From assembly GCA_946999385.1 (NCBI GenBank), contig CAMQCZ010000002.1:45344-109343 (forward strand): 64,000 bases of DNA, read 5' to 3'. Shown here piece by piece: positions 55,993 through 64,000 of this stretch. The number at the start of each line of letters is the position of its first letter. Position 1 is the stretch's first letter. The DNA comes from an uncultured Lachnoanaerobaculum sp. Lineage in GTDB: Bacteria > Bacillota > Clostridia > Lachnospirales > Lachnospiraceae. Made by a program: the position numbers and the translations under genes. The notes beneath the pieces are model-generated. The model was given only the letters and a program-made list of their open reading frames with translations, was not told the origin of the DNA and did not search any database.

Positions 55993-57639
55993 TTAAATCA
56001 ATTTATATTTTTTTAGAATTTTTAATATTATTCTACCCTTCGGCAAAAAAAGTAATTCTCTTTCTGTAATAGTTCCGGTTTTTATTAATAAATAAAAATA
56101 TACAAATATAGCTGTTATACCAGGTATTAAGCATGCTATAAAATTACTTTTAATAAATTTATCAATAATTATATAAATGATAAATATTATAATTCCCATA
56201 AATAAAGAACATATAAATGGCATTAAGTATGTCTTAAATATTTCCTGCCTATATCTCAGCCTTTTTTTTATGGATATGGCATTAAAAAGACAAATAAGAA
56301 AAGCAAAAATTATATTTGCCAATACCAAAGCATAAATACCCATTTTTAAAAAATTTAAAAATAATATCAGAACTATTATATGTAAAATCAAAGCATAAAA
56401 TGTATTTCTTACAGGAACACTCATATTATTTGTTCCCTGCAATATTGCATTGCTAATAGTTGAAAGCGAATATAATATAACAACGATAGAACCCATTTGC
56501 ATAAGCTTGACAGCAAGAGGGCTATTACCAAAAAGAAGTGTTATAATAGGCTTTGCAAGAATTGCAAGACCTAAGCTTGCAGGAATACTTATTAAAAGTG
56601 CAGTCCTTATTGCAAGTGCTATATTGGCTCTTAAAGTTTTATTATCTCTATTTGCCTTAGCCTTACTAAGCTCGGGAATAAGCGAGCTTGAAAGTGCATT
56701 TGCTATAGCTACCGGTACATTTACTAAAACTAAATATTTACTTGTATAAACCCCAAAATCCTTTGCAGTTTTAGAAAAATCATTTAAGGAGCTGACATTA
56801 TGTCCAAAAATAGCACCATCTATTACAGTATTTATATTATATATAGCTGTACTTGCTATAACAGGAACTACTGTTAAAAATAAAATTTTACTTAATTTTA
56901 TATATGATTCTTTGCTAATACTTCTATCTCTTTTATTTCTTTCTCTAAGAATTTTAATAACTAATAAAAATAATAATATTAGACTTAGTAATGCCGACAA
57001 AGCTCCTAAGCCTGTTCCTACAGTACCGCCACAGGCACCATAAGCTCTAACTATAGTAAGATTTTTTGATTGCTTTATTGCCATATTGCTTAGATATCTT
57101 GCGGCAAATATACTAAATATTGCATTTATAACCTGCTCTATTATTTGAGATACGGCTGTAGGAAGCATTGTGGAATGCCCCTGAAAATATCCTCTGAAAA
57201 CTCCCAGATATGCCATTATCCATATAGTTGGAGCCAAAGCTTTTAATGCTATGCTGACAGGAGGCATATTAAAAACCAATTCAGAAAGTGCATCTGAAAA
57301 AAAATAAATAAGACAAAAGCCTATAAATCCAACAATAGTAGCATAAATAAGTGCTACCTTAAATATTCTATTAGCATTTATATATTCTCTTTTTCCTATT
57401 TTTGACGATATCATTTTTGAAACTGCAAGTGGCAAGCTATATGAGGATAATAATAAAGTAATTGAATATATATTAAATGCTTGAGAATAATATCCCATAC
57501 CCTCCTCGCCAACTATATTAGTTAATGGTATCCTATATATAAGCCCTATTATTCTAACCAAGATACCGGCTATAGCAAGTATAAAACCTTGAATAATAAA
57601 ATTATCTTTTTTAGCTTTAATTGTTTGTTCTTCTTTCAT
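55993..57639 (-). CDS. Lipid II/polysaccharide flippase, MurJ (YtgP) type
   Basis: The 548-residue protein has 14 predicted helices and belongs to the MOP/MVF exporter superfamily. The start QGFILAIAGILVRIIGLIYR and the block FRGYFQGHSTMLPTAVSQIIEQ are typical of YtgP/SpoVB. It probably flips lipid II or another undecaprenyl-linked sugar. SpoVB cannot be excluded from sequence alone. Its first 23 bases overlap the DUF3048 lipoprotein gene. Confidence 0.85.
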   Translation of the reverse strand: MKEEQTIKAKKDNFIIQGFILAIAGILVRIIGLIYRIPLTNIVGEEGMGYYSQAFNIYSITLLLSSYSLPLAVSKMISSKIGKREYINANRIFKVALIYATIVGFIGFCLIYFFSDALSELVFNMPPVSIALKALAPTIWIMAYLGVFRGYFQGHSTMLPTAVSQIIEQVINAIFSIFAARYLSNMAIKQSKNLTIVRAYGACGGTVGTGLGALSALLSLILLFLLVIKILRERNKRDRSISKESYIKLSKILFLTVVPVIASTAIYNINTVIDGAIFGHNVSSLNDFSKTAKDFGVYTSKYLVLVNVPVAIANALSSSLIPELSKAKANRDNKTLRANIALAIRTALLISIPASLGLAILAKPIITLLFGNSPLAVKLMQMGSIVVILYSLSTISNAILQGTNNMSVPVRNTFYALILHIIVLILFLNFLKMGIYALVLANIIFAFLICLFNAISIKKRLRYRQEIFKTYLMPFICSLFMGIIIFIIYIIIDKFIKSNFIACLIPGITAIFVYFYLLIKTGTITERELLFLPKGRIILKILKKYKLI

Positions 57640-58750
57640 GTGAATCCAATATCTCCGTCTTAGAATAATCCTTTTTATCTATTATACAAATCCAAGTTTT
57701 TCCACGATTGAATTTTATTTCATTGCCATCCATATCATAATAATATGTAGTTCCATATGGACTTCTTTTCAATATTTTGATAGGAATAAATTTACCTCTT
57801 GTGATAAAATATCCATCCATTTCTTCATGTAAAGCAATATCTCGATATTCAGTAGTAGCATAATGTGTCATTCTATTATAGCTTAAAATAATATTATCAA
57901 CAGCTATTTGCTTATTATCACTAATATGTTTTTTGCCATATTGATATCTATAATATAATTTATCATTTTCAGAATATTCGAAATATGCTTTATTTAATGC
58001 ATAACCTACTTTTACTGTCTTTGCTTCTAAACCATTCTCCAAATTCTGATCATCAACAAATTTTATATTTCCTTTATATTCAGTATCATAATCAACTTTA
58101 TATTTAAATTTTTTTATTGCCTCATTTATTAAAGCAGAACTTGTATATGCATTATGTGGCTTTTTCCTATCCTTTGTACGATAAAAATAAGCATTGCCAC
58201 TATCTACACCATTTACATGATCCATATTTTTTAAATATTCCAATGCAAAGCTTGATTGACCAAAATGAAATAAAATTGCATTCCATTCCCTTGCAAAATA
58301 AGTGTAATATGTTCTTGCACTTCTAACACTTCCTATTCTATCAAGTCCTGAATAATCTTCTATTAAAGCCAAATACCTATTCATTTGTCCTTCAGCAGGG
58401 GCTTCATATACTATATCCGCTTTACTCAATCCATAATTTGGCAAAGCTTCCTTATCATTACTTATCATAATAGCAAGTGGTCTTTTATAGCCAATTTCCT
58501 TATCAACAAATTTACCGCTTAAAAATGATTCTACTTTATTATCTTTTATAATACGTCCATTTTTATCATGCTCAGGTTCATTCTGATTTTTTGAAGGTAA
58601 GGGCTCGGTTTTTTGTTCTTTATTATTAGTATCAATTTTTATATTTGTATCTATATTACTTTCTATAATTTTATCTTCTTCTTTTTGACAAGCTGTTAAT
58701 GTAATAAGAAATAAAAATATTATTAAATATAGATATTTCGTCAATTTCAT
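57617..58750 (-). CDS. DUF3048 lipoprotein (YerB-like)
   Basis: The 377-residue protein has a signal peptide with a lipobox LITLTAC, putting the lipidated cysteine at residue 21. A polar linker rich in K, E and N follows (residues 22-75), then the DUF3048 domain: GYKRPLAIMISNDKEALP, ADIVYEAPAEGQMNRYLALI, and IGSVRSARTYY. The domain is found in clostridial and bacillar surface lipoproteins of unknown function. The ending overlaps murJ. Confidence 0.9.
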   Translation of the reverse strand: MKLTKYLYLIIFLFLITLTACQKEEDKIIESNIDTNIKIDTNNKEQKTEPLPSKNQNEPEHDKNGRIIKDNKVESFLSGKFVDKEIGYKRPLAIMISNDKEALPNYGLSKADIVYEAPAEGQMNRYLALIEDYSGLDRIGSVRSARTYYTYFAREWNAILFHFGQSSFALEYLKNMDHVNGVDSGNAYFYRTKDRKKPHNAYTSSALINEAIKKFKYKVDYDTEYKGNIKFVDDQNLENGLEAKTVKVGYALNKAYFEYSENDKLYYRYQYGKKHISDNKQIAVDNIILSYNRMTHYATTEYRDIALHEEMDGYFITRGKFIPIKILKRSPYGTTYYYDMDGNEIKFNRGKTWICIIDKKDYSKTEILDSHERRTNN

Positions 58751-59241
58751 CTTTTATATCCACCCATCTCCAATATATTTTTTTGCCTTTCAAACATAAG
58801 CTCTTCATCTGCTTTATCAATATGATCATAACCTAATAAGTGTAAAACACTATGTATTACTAAAAATGCTAATTCTCTTTTCCTTGTATGTCCATATTCT
58901 TTTGCTTGATCTATAATATGAGCTGATGATAAGATTATATCTCCAAGCATAAGCTCACCTGTATCATAATTAAAGCTTGCATTTTGTTCATCAAAATTTT
59001 CAAAATCGGCAGGTGAAGAAAAATTATTTAATGGAAAAGAAAGAACATCAGTAGCCTTATCAATATTTCTAAATTCTTTATTTATATCATGAATTCTATC
59101 TTCATCAACTATAGTAACACTTATTTCACATTCATATGGTACTTTTTCATAATTTAAAGATATATTAATACTATCTTCTATAATTTTTTTGTATGGTATA
59201 TGTAATTTTTGTTTAGATTCATACTCAATATATATTGTCAT
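58747..59241 (-). CDS. ybeY: Endoribonuclease YbeY
   Basis: YbeY is a metal-dependent RNase for rRNA maturation and quality control. The 164-residue product has ATDVLSFPL, LGDIILSSA, and the zinc motif HSVLHLLGYDH with three histidines. The 4-base overlap with the lipoprotein gene and the 12-base gap after phoH match the usual phoH-ybeY order of Firmicutes. Confidence 0.95.
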   Translation of the reverse strand: MTIYIEYESKQKLHIPYKKIIEDSINISLNYEKVPYECEISVTIVDEDRIHDINKEFRNIDKATDVLSFPLNNFSSPADFENFDEQNASFNYDTGELMLGDIILSSAHIIDQAKEYGHTRKRELAFLVIHSVLHLLGYDHIDKADEELMFERQKNILEMGGYKR

Positions 59242-59253
59242 ACTATTCCTACT

Positions 59254-60231
59254 TTATTTTTTACTTGATCTTTTATTTTTATTTTCAAATTTATCATATG
59301 CTTCCACTATTTTTTGTACCAATGGATGCCTTACAACATCCTTATTTGTTAAATGACAAATACCTATATCATCTATATCCTTCAAAATTTTAAGTGCCAT
59401 ATCCAAGCCGGAGGTCTGCCCTGATGGTAAATCCTTTTGACTTTGATCTCCTGTTATGATAACCTTTGAACCAAAGCCTATTCTTGTAAGAAACATTTTC
59501 ATTTGTGCCGGTGTAGTATTTTGTGCTTCATCTAATATAATATAAGCATTATCCAAGGTTCTGCCTCGCATATATGCCAATGGTGCAACCTCTATCAATC
59601 CTTTTTCAGAATTATTTAAATATGAATCAGGTCCCATTATTTGGTATAAGGCATCATACAAGGGTCTCAAATAAGGATCTATTTTACTTTGCAAATCTCC
59701 CGGTAAAAATCCTAACCTTTCACCGGCTTCTATTGCAGGTCTTGTAAGTATTATTCTACTAACGTCTGAATTCTTAAAAGCTTGTATAGCCATAGCCATT
59801 GCTAAGTATGTTTTTCCGGTTCCTGCAGGACCTACTCCAAAAACAATCATTTTATTTCTTATTAAATCAACATATTGCTTTTGACCTAAGGTTTTAGGCT
59901 TTATTGATTTTCCTAATATAGTTTTTGCTATTACATCCTTATCTATCTCAAGTATCTTATCTTCTCCTTCTGAAAAAGATAAAGATATAGCATAATCAAC
60001 ATTTTGTTCACTTATTTGATTACCTCTTTTAGAAAGTTCAATAAGTGTTGTAAATATCGACTTTGCTTTTGCTACACTTTGCTCTGAGCCTATTAATTTT
60101 ATTTCTCCATTTCTCTCAATAAGGCTAACATTAAGAGTTCTTTCTATTTTTTTTAAATATATATCTAATTGACCACAAACATTCTTTTCATGCTCAGCAG
60201 GAATATCTATAATACTTTCTATAATACTCAA
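59254..60231 (-). CDS. phoH: PhoH-family ATPase
   Basis: PhoH proteins are P-loop ATPases linked to RNA metabolism. The 325-residue product has an N-terminal KH-like part, Walker A in FGVGPAGTGKTYLAMAMAI, TRPAIEAGERLGFLPGDL, YIILDEAQNTT (Walker B) and ITGDQSQKDLP. The gene starts with TTG: AAGGAG lies six bases before it and no ATG in frame gives a better site. The C-terminus is basic. It is the first gene of the run ending at the cyclo-ligase gene. Confidence 0.93.
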   Translation of the reverse strand: MSIIESIIDIPAEHEKNVCGQLDIYLKKIERTLNVSLIERNGEIKLIGSEQSVAKAKSIFTTLIELSKRGNQISEQNVDYAISLSFSEGEDKILEIDKDVIAKTILGKSIKPKTLGQKQYVDLIRNKMIVFGVGPAGTGKTYLAMAMAIQAFKNSDVSRIILTRPAIEAGERLGFLPGDLQSKIDPYLRPLYDALYQIMGPDSYLNNSEKGLIEVAPLAYMRGRTLDNAYIILDEAQNTTPAQMKMFLTRIGFGSKVIITGDQSQKDLPSGQTSGLDMALKILKDIDDIGICHLTNKDVVRHPLVQKIVEAYDKFENKNKRSSKK

Positions 60232-60260
60232 ATCTATCTCCTTATTTTATAATTTTTTTC

Positions 60261-60289
60261 ATTATATCAAATTTTTATATTTATGTATA
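60261..60289 (-). promoter_or_regulatory. phoH operon promoter
   Basis: The minus strand has TATACA (-35, 60,284-60,289), a 17-base spacer, and TATAAT (-10, 60,261-60,266) with TGA directly before it. It is about 30 bases before the phoH start codon. Confidence 0.7.
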
Positions 60290-60509
60290 TATTATGACTT
60301 TACAAGTAAAATATTATAGAAATCTTAATAGTAAATACCCATATATATGATACTCTCATATAACAATATTTTCTTTTATCTCTTTTACAACTAAAGCCTT
60401 CTTAATATTTATTCTACTTTTTAAATATATTAACAAAAATTCTACAAAATTATAATTATATCTTAAATGTATTAATATAAAATATAAGATTAAATTTTTA
60501 AATAAAATA
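60290..60509. other. Non-coding gap between phoH and the lipoprotein terminator
   Basis: About 220 bases of A+T-rich sequence hold no open reading frame and no structure that I can support. The whole gap from 60,232 to 60,566 holds only the phoH promoter and the terminator at 60,510. Confidence 0.6.
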
Positions 60510-60553
60510 AAAGATACCAAAGAATATATACAAATATTCCTTAGTATCTTTTA
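60510..60553 (-). terminator. Terminator of the small lipoprotein gene
   Basis: AAAAGATAC (60,510-60,518) pairs with GTATCTTTT (60,545-60,553), and an inner GAATAT/ATATTC stem extends it. It lies 14 bases after the stop codon and is followed on the minus strand by a T-rich tail. Confidence 0.85.
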
Positions 60554-60566
60554 TCTTATAAAAATT

Positions 60567-60995
60567 CTATTTATCTAATTTTTCAATAGAAACAACATCA
60601 GTTATAGGATCAACCTCTGATAATTCACCCTTAAATGTAACCTTAACCTTGTCTCCATCTTGGATTTCATCAAATCCCTTTGGTGCTTCTTCAAATGAAA
60701 AGCTATAAGTTTTATCCTTATCATCAGTTAAATTAAATACTAAATTCTTCTTATCTGATACAACTCCACTTACTTCTTTAACATCTGAAGCCTTATCAGC
60801 TTCTTTTTCTTCTGCTTCTGCTGATGTTTCTTCTGCTGATGTTTCTTCGTCCTTTGCAACACTTTGCTCTTGACTCTCTTGACTCTCTTGACTCTCTACT
60901 GCAGCTTTTGTATCATCTTGCTTTGTAGCTGTTGAACAAGCTGTAGCTAAAGCCATAGTAGCTATTACTGATGAAAGTACAATAAATTTCTTCAT
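60567..60995 (-). CDS. Small lipoprotein of unknown function
   Basis: The 142-residue precursor has a signal peptide and a lipobox MALATAC, with the cysteine at residue 20. Residues 25-75 are very acidic and repetitive: SQE occurs three times, from a 9-base tandem repeat at 60,870-60,896, and ETSAE twice, from a 15-base repeat at 60,816-60,845. Residues 75-142 look like a small beta-rich domain (VSGVVSDKKNLVFNLTDD, then DGDKVKVTFKGEL), reminiscent of an OB-like fold, but I recognise no family. The gene has its own promoter and terminator. Confidence 0.82.
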   Translation of the reverse strand: MKKFIVLSSVIATMALATACSTATKQDDTKAAVESQESQESQEQSVAKDEETSAEETSAEAEEKEADKASDVKEVSGVVSDKKNLVFNLTDDKDKTYSFSFEEAPKGFDEIQDGDKVKVTFKGELSEVDPITDVVSIEKLDK

Positions 60996-61048
60996 TTTTT
61001 CTCCTCTTTTAAAAATATATTTGAAAAGAATTATCTTTTCGGTTGCCT

Positions 61049-61076
61049 ATTATACTACTTTAAATAAGTATATCAA
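61049..61076 (-). promoter_or_regulatory. Promoter of the small lipoprotein gene
   Basis: The minus strand has TTGATA (-35, 61,071-61,076), a 16-base spacer and TATAAT (-10, 61,049-61,054). A GAAAAG/CTTTTC hairpin lies in the predicted leader before the GGAG site. Confidence 0.75.
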
Positions 61077-61196
61077 GTTATTTTTTAATTAAATATTTAT
61101 TACTTTTTGAATAGTATTATTCATTGTTTTAATTTTTTGTTATATTTTGTTAAATTAATATAAAGTAAACATTTTATATAGCAAAATTATAATAAA

Positions 61197-62915
61197 TTAT
61201 TTTTCTATTTTAGAATCAGGCCCATATTCAGAACCTTCCTGTATATTTTTATCCTGTTCTACCTGCTTAGAAGCTTTTAAATTATTTGTATTACTTGCAT
61301 CATTTTTCACTTTTCCATCTATATTCTTTTTGTCTTTAATATTTGAAGAAGCATCAAAGTCTGGGCCGTTTCCTATATCATCATTATTTTTTGAATTAAA
61401 ATTGTCCTGATGTTTTTTGCTTTCCAATTCATCATCCTCTTCTATATTTAAAACAGCAGGATCATTTTTATTATCTATATTATCTTGCTTAGTATCAGCT
61501 TCAGATTCACTTTCTTGAATTTTAGTTTCCAAAGCTTTGCTTTCCTGCTCTTTAGAGGCTTGCTCCTTAATTTCAGACTTATGTATACTTTCATCAATAT
61601 TAGTATTTTTCTGTACTTTATTTTTTGTTTTATCAGAATCAAGCTCTACATTAATATTAGTATTTTTGTCTTTATAGATACCGGTATTTTCCATAATTTG
61701 CCTGCTTAAATTTTTCAAATAAGAGCTTGGCGTATAAAAAATATTATCACCATATAAAAATTTATGTAATTCAATAACATTATCCTCTAATGAAACAACA
61801 ATAACATAATCTCTTTTATTTACAACCTTTGTTGTCTTCTCAAAAGGAAAGCCTGTAGTTTTTGCCAAATGATATTTTCCTACATTTTTTGCAAATGGCA
61901 AAATATCATTTAAACTTAGGCTTGTTGAAATTTGTGGGAATATTGTAGTTAAAATATGATTCAAGGTCAAAAAGTCAGCCTGCTTAGCCTTATCAAGTGT
62001 TAATTCAACTACCTTTCTTTGACGTTGAGTCCTATTAAAATCTGTATCCATAAGTCTTAATCTGGCATAAGCTACCGACTGAATACCGTCAAGATGCTGC
62101 ATGCCGGGATTTTTCAGCTGAACCGATCCTATTTTAGTTGAATTTACAGTTTCAGTTATAAAGCTATTAATATATTTAAATTCAGGCTTTGTAATTTCAA
62201 GATCTATACCACCTAAAATATTTATAGTCTGAGCAACCGCCTTCCAGTTAAATGTAGCATAATCATCTATTTTTATATCTAAGTTTCTTTCAAGTGCATC
62301 AACCGCCTGCTTAGGTCCCCCTTTAAAATATGCTTCGTTAAGTTTATGAAAAGTACCCTTTCCGTCTATCTCCGTATAACTGTCCCTATATACAGACACA
62401 AGATTAACATCTCCCGTTTCTTTATTAATGCTTGCAATCATATTAACGTCCGCTAAAGCACCTTTCCCAAGCTTACCGTCTCTTGAATCAAGTCCAAAAA
62501 TAGCAACAGTATAAAAGCCTTTTTCCTTTGCATTAAATAAAATAAAGGCTACATATAGACAAAAGCCAATAAAGCATAGTAATAAAATTTGTAAAAAAAG
62601 AATTATTTTCTTTTTTTTCTTTTTCTTTTTATTTTTTTTCTTTTTATTATTGCCATTATATGTCGGAGAATTTTTTGAAATTCTATTATTCAAAGCTTGT
62701 TTAGCTTGATTATTATCATAATCATCATAATTATCATTTCTATTAAAATTAGGTACATCTAAATCATAATCATTAGAGGCTTCATTTTTTATATATGATT
62801 TAAGCTTTTCCTTTGTTTTTTCTTCTTCTTCTCTTATTTTTTTTAATTTAGCTAATTCAGTCAAATATTTTCTTCTATCTTCATCATTATCAAATCTTAT
62901 ATCATCTAAATTCAT
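61197..62915 (-). CDS. LytR-CpsA-Psr (LCP) family cell-wall polymer ligase
   Basis: LCP proteins move undecaprenyl-linked glycopolymers onto peptidoglycan outside the cell. The 572-residue product has a charged cytoplasmic N-terminus (1-95) with a run of lysines before one membrane helix (about 105-126), then the LCP domain: VAIFGLDSRDG, DVNMIASINKETGDV, VYRDSYTEI, HKLNEAYFKGG, LGGIDLEI and YARLRLMDTDFNRTQRQ with the catalytic arginines. Residues 415-572 are a hydrophilic K/E/D/N-rich tail without a fold I recognise. It could anchor the polymer made by the locus at 12,557-33,022. Confidence 0.92.
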   Translation of the reverse strand: MNLDDIRFDNDEDRRKYLTELAKLKKIREEEEKTKEKLKSYIKNEASNDYDLDVPNFNRNDNYDDYDNNQAKQALNNRISKNSPTYNGNNKKKKNKKKKKKKKIILFLQILLLCFIGFCLYVAFILFNAKEKGFYTVAIFGLDSRDGKLGKGALADVNMIASINKETGDVNLVSVYRDSYTEIDGKGTFHKLNEAYFKGGPKQAVDALERNLDIKIDDYATFNWKAVAQTINILGGIDLEITKPEFKYINSFITETVNSTKIGSVQLKNPGMQHLDGIQSVAYARLRLMDTDFNRTQRQRKVVELTLDKAKQADFLTLNHILTTIFPQISTSLSLNDILPFAKNVGKYHLAKTTGFPFEKTTKVVNKRDYVIVVSLEDNVIELHKFLYGDNIFYTPSSYLKNLSRQIMENTGIYKDKNTNINVELDSDKTKNKVQKNTNIDESIHKSEIKEQASKEQESKALETKIQESESEADTKQDNIDNKNDPAVLNIEEDDELESKKHQDNFNSKNNDDIGNGPDFDASSNIKDKKNIDGKVKNDASNTNNLKASKQVEQDKNIQEGSEYGPDSKIEK

Positions 62916-62955
62916 ATATTCTCCTTGATATTATATCTTCATTAAAGCTGTCTGT

Positions 62956-62964
62956 AATATACCA
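62956..62964 (-). promoter_or_regulatory. Candidate extended -10 promoter of the LCP gene
   Basis: The minus strand has TGGTATATT about 40 bases before the LCP start; the -35 region is weak. A divergent promoter for the regulator lies on the other strand at 63,102-63,130. Confidence 0.4.
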
Positions 62965-63101
62965 TAAAAAACTTATAATTAAAAGAATAATAATTATTTG
63001 TCTTTAAAATAAAAATCATAATAATATATTTATATATCTATATAACTGATTTTATATATATGAACTTTATTTTATGATTTTTGTATCTTCTGAATGTAAT
63101 A

Positions 63102-63130
63102 TTTACTTTTATTATTATATTTGATAGAAT
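63102..63130 (+). promoter_or_regulatory. Promoter of the Rrf2-type regulator gene
   Basis: TTTACT (-35, 63,102-63,107), a 17-base spacer and TAGAAT (-10, 63,125-63,130) preceded by TGA. It is about 32 bases before the start codon. The AGGAGATG ribosome-binding site follows. Confidence 0.6.
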
Positions 63131-63162
63131 AATAAAACAGTTTAAATATAGGAGATGTATTT

Positions 63163-63627
63163 ATGAGAATTTCGACACGTGGTAGATATGCCATAAGGAT
63201 GATGATAGAATTTGCAATGCACCCTAATATACCAACTAAAATAATACAAGTATCAACAAATCAGGGTATATCCGAAAAATATCTTGAACAGATAGTTTCT
63301 ACACTTACAAAAGCCGGATATGTAAAAGGTATTCGTGGTGCCTTAGGTGGATATATATTAGCTAAATCTCCTGAAGAATATACAGTAGGAGATATTTTAA
63401 GAGTTACTGAGGGTTCTTTAGCACCTGTATTTTGTCTTGATGATGGAAGTGAGCCATGCGAAAAAGATAATGTATGTGTTACAAGAAAGCTTTTCAAAAA
63501 AATTGAAGATGCTATAAATCAAGTAGTTGATAATATTACACTTGAGGATTTATTAAATGAAGAATTACAAAATTTAGAAAAGGCTAAAAATAAAAAATCG
63601 GCTTGTATTTCAAATAAAATCAAGTAA
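63163..63627 (+). CDS. Rrf2-family transcriptional regulator, IscR-like
   Basis: The 154-residue protein has the Rrf2 winged helix: MRISTRGRYAIRMMIEFA, the recognition region ISEKYLEQIVSTLTKAGYVK, and GIRGALGGYILAK. Three cysteines (FCLDDGSEPCEKDNVC, spacing C-x7-C-x5-C) could hold an iron-sulfur cluster, as in IscR. The pattern has one residue more in the first gap than the usual IscR spacing. It may control iron-sulfur cluster genes. In clostridia iscS often follows, but here a tRNA gene comes next. Confidence 0.9.
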   Translation: MRISTRGRYAIRMMIEFAMHPNIPTKIIQVSTNQGISEKYLEQIVSTLTKAGYVKGIRGALGGYILAKSPEEYTVGDILRVTEGSLAPVFCLDDGSEPCEKDNVCVTRKLFKKIEDAINQVVDNITLEDLLNEELQNLEKAKNKKSACISNKIK

Positions 63628-63817
63628 TCGTACATTAAAAGCTTATAAAAGTCATTTTATATTAATCTTGTATTTCATCATATTTTTTATAAACTTTTTA
63701 AGCTAACTAATATCATCCTAATAAGATATCTATTCAAGCCGGTATCTATATATGAAATCTTGATTTTTATAAAAGTTATAAAGCATCAGCATATGAAAAA
63801 ATATAATTTATAAACTA

Positions 63818-63846
63818 TTGACTTTAATCTATATTGAATGTATAAT
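63818..63846 (+). promoter_or_regulatory. tRNA-Gln promoter
   Basis: TTGACT (-35, 63,818-63,823), a 17-base spacer and a perfect TATAAT (-10, 63,841-63,846) place the start about 6 bases before the tRNA. Confidence 0.85.
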
Positions 63847-63857
63847 AAAAATAGCTT

Positions 63858-63929
63858 TGGGCTATCGCCAAATGGTAAGGCAGTGGACTCTGACTCCACC
63901 ATTTCTAGGTTCGAATCCTAGTAGCCCAG
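63858..63929 (+). tRNA. tRNA-Gln (anticodon CUG)
   Basis: The 72-base gene folds as a cloverleaf: the acceptor TGGGCTA/TAGCCCA with G as discriminator, a D arm, the anticodon stem GTGGA/TCCAC with loop CTCTGAC (anticodon CTG), and the T arm CTAGG-TTCGAAT-CCTAG. The leading T of the acceptor is typical of glutamine tRNAs. No CCA is encoded. CAG is a rare codon in A+T-rich genomes; a TTG-anticodon copy is expected elsewhere. Confidence 0.95.
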
Positions 63930-63934
63930 TATTT

Positions 63935-63981
63935 AAAATAAAAGGTAGTATATAATGTTATTATATACTACCTTTTATTTT
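63935..63981 (+). terminator. tRNA-Gln terminator
   Basis: A perfect 21-base-pair stem (63,935-63,955 with 63,961-63,981) with a 5-base loop follows the tRNA by five bases. TTTTA repeats fill the last bases of the window. Confidence 0.92.
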
Positions 63982-64000
63982 ATTTTATTTTATTTTATTT

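Noticed and set aside
1..64000. Prophage, transposon or integrated element around the CRISPR or polysaccharide region
   Set aside because: No integrase, transposase, terminal inverted repeats or attachment-site duplication was seen; the tRNA at the end of the window has no partial copy in view.

Overview
The window is strongly A+T-rich and comes from a low-GC Gram-positive bacterium, most likely an anaerobic clostridium of Lachnospiraceae-like type. The reasons are the PolC-type replicase next to ispG, rseP, dxr, cdsA, uppS, frr and pyrH, together with YlqF, DUF896, DUF4317, DUF3048, an LCP protein, a YtgP-type MurJ and AGGAG ribosome-binding sites. I cannot name the genus. Almost every gene is on the minus strand; the exceptions are a tracrRNA, an Rrf2-type regulator and a tRNA.

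Positions 1-7,640 hold a complete type II-A CRISPR-Cas system: 17 repeats with 16 spacers, a leader, csn2, cas2, cas1, a 1,383-residue Cas9, and a divergent tracrRNA with its own promoter and terminator. The layout and the residues match the Streptococcus pyogenes system closely, including the two arginines that read an NGG PAM. The degenerate last repeat of the array shares four diagnostic substitutions with the tracrRNA anti-repeat.

Positions 7,640-12,520 are housekeeping: eno, pgeF, yraN, rnhB, ylqF and rplS with a candidate L19 leader. Positions 12,557-33,022 form a surface-polysaccharide locus read leftwards. It contains two family-2 glycosyltransferases, an ABC exporter, two membrane acyltransferases, a DUF4422-GT8 fusion, a LicD transferase, two tandem membrane proteins of about 960 residues with no known function, a flippase-like protein, and a kinase / HAD phosphatase / nucleotidyltransferase trio. 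The trio plus LicD looks like a lic1-type route that makes and attaches an activated phospho-substituent. The 3' end of the locus is decaying: a yfhO gene carries two stops and two frameshifts and is joined to a truncated gtrB, while gtrA is intact.

Positions 33,296-51,473 form a compact run of 16 genes with gaps of 22 bases or less: pyrH, frr, uppS, cdsA, dxr, rseP, ispG, polC, then six cobalamin genes (cobS, cbiB, cbiF, cobD, cbiP, cbiC), a DUF4317 gene and an OGG-type glycosylase, ending in a terminator. Upstream of it (51,546-60,231) lies a second run: phoH, ybeY, a DUF3048 lipoprotein, murJ, a frameshifted baiN-like gene, a FAD oxidoreductase, proB, ynzC and a 5-formyl-THF cyclo-ligase.

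Positions 60,567-64,000 hold a small lipoprotein, an LCP ligase with a long hydrophilic tail, an IscR/Rrf2-type regulator on the plus strand, and tRNA-Gln(CUG) with a consensus promoter and a long perfect terminator hairpin. I saw no transposase, integrase or rRNA.
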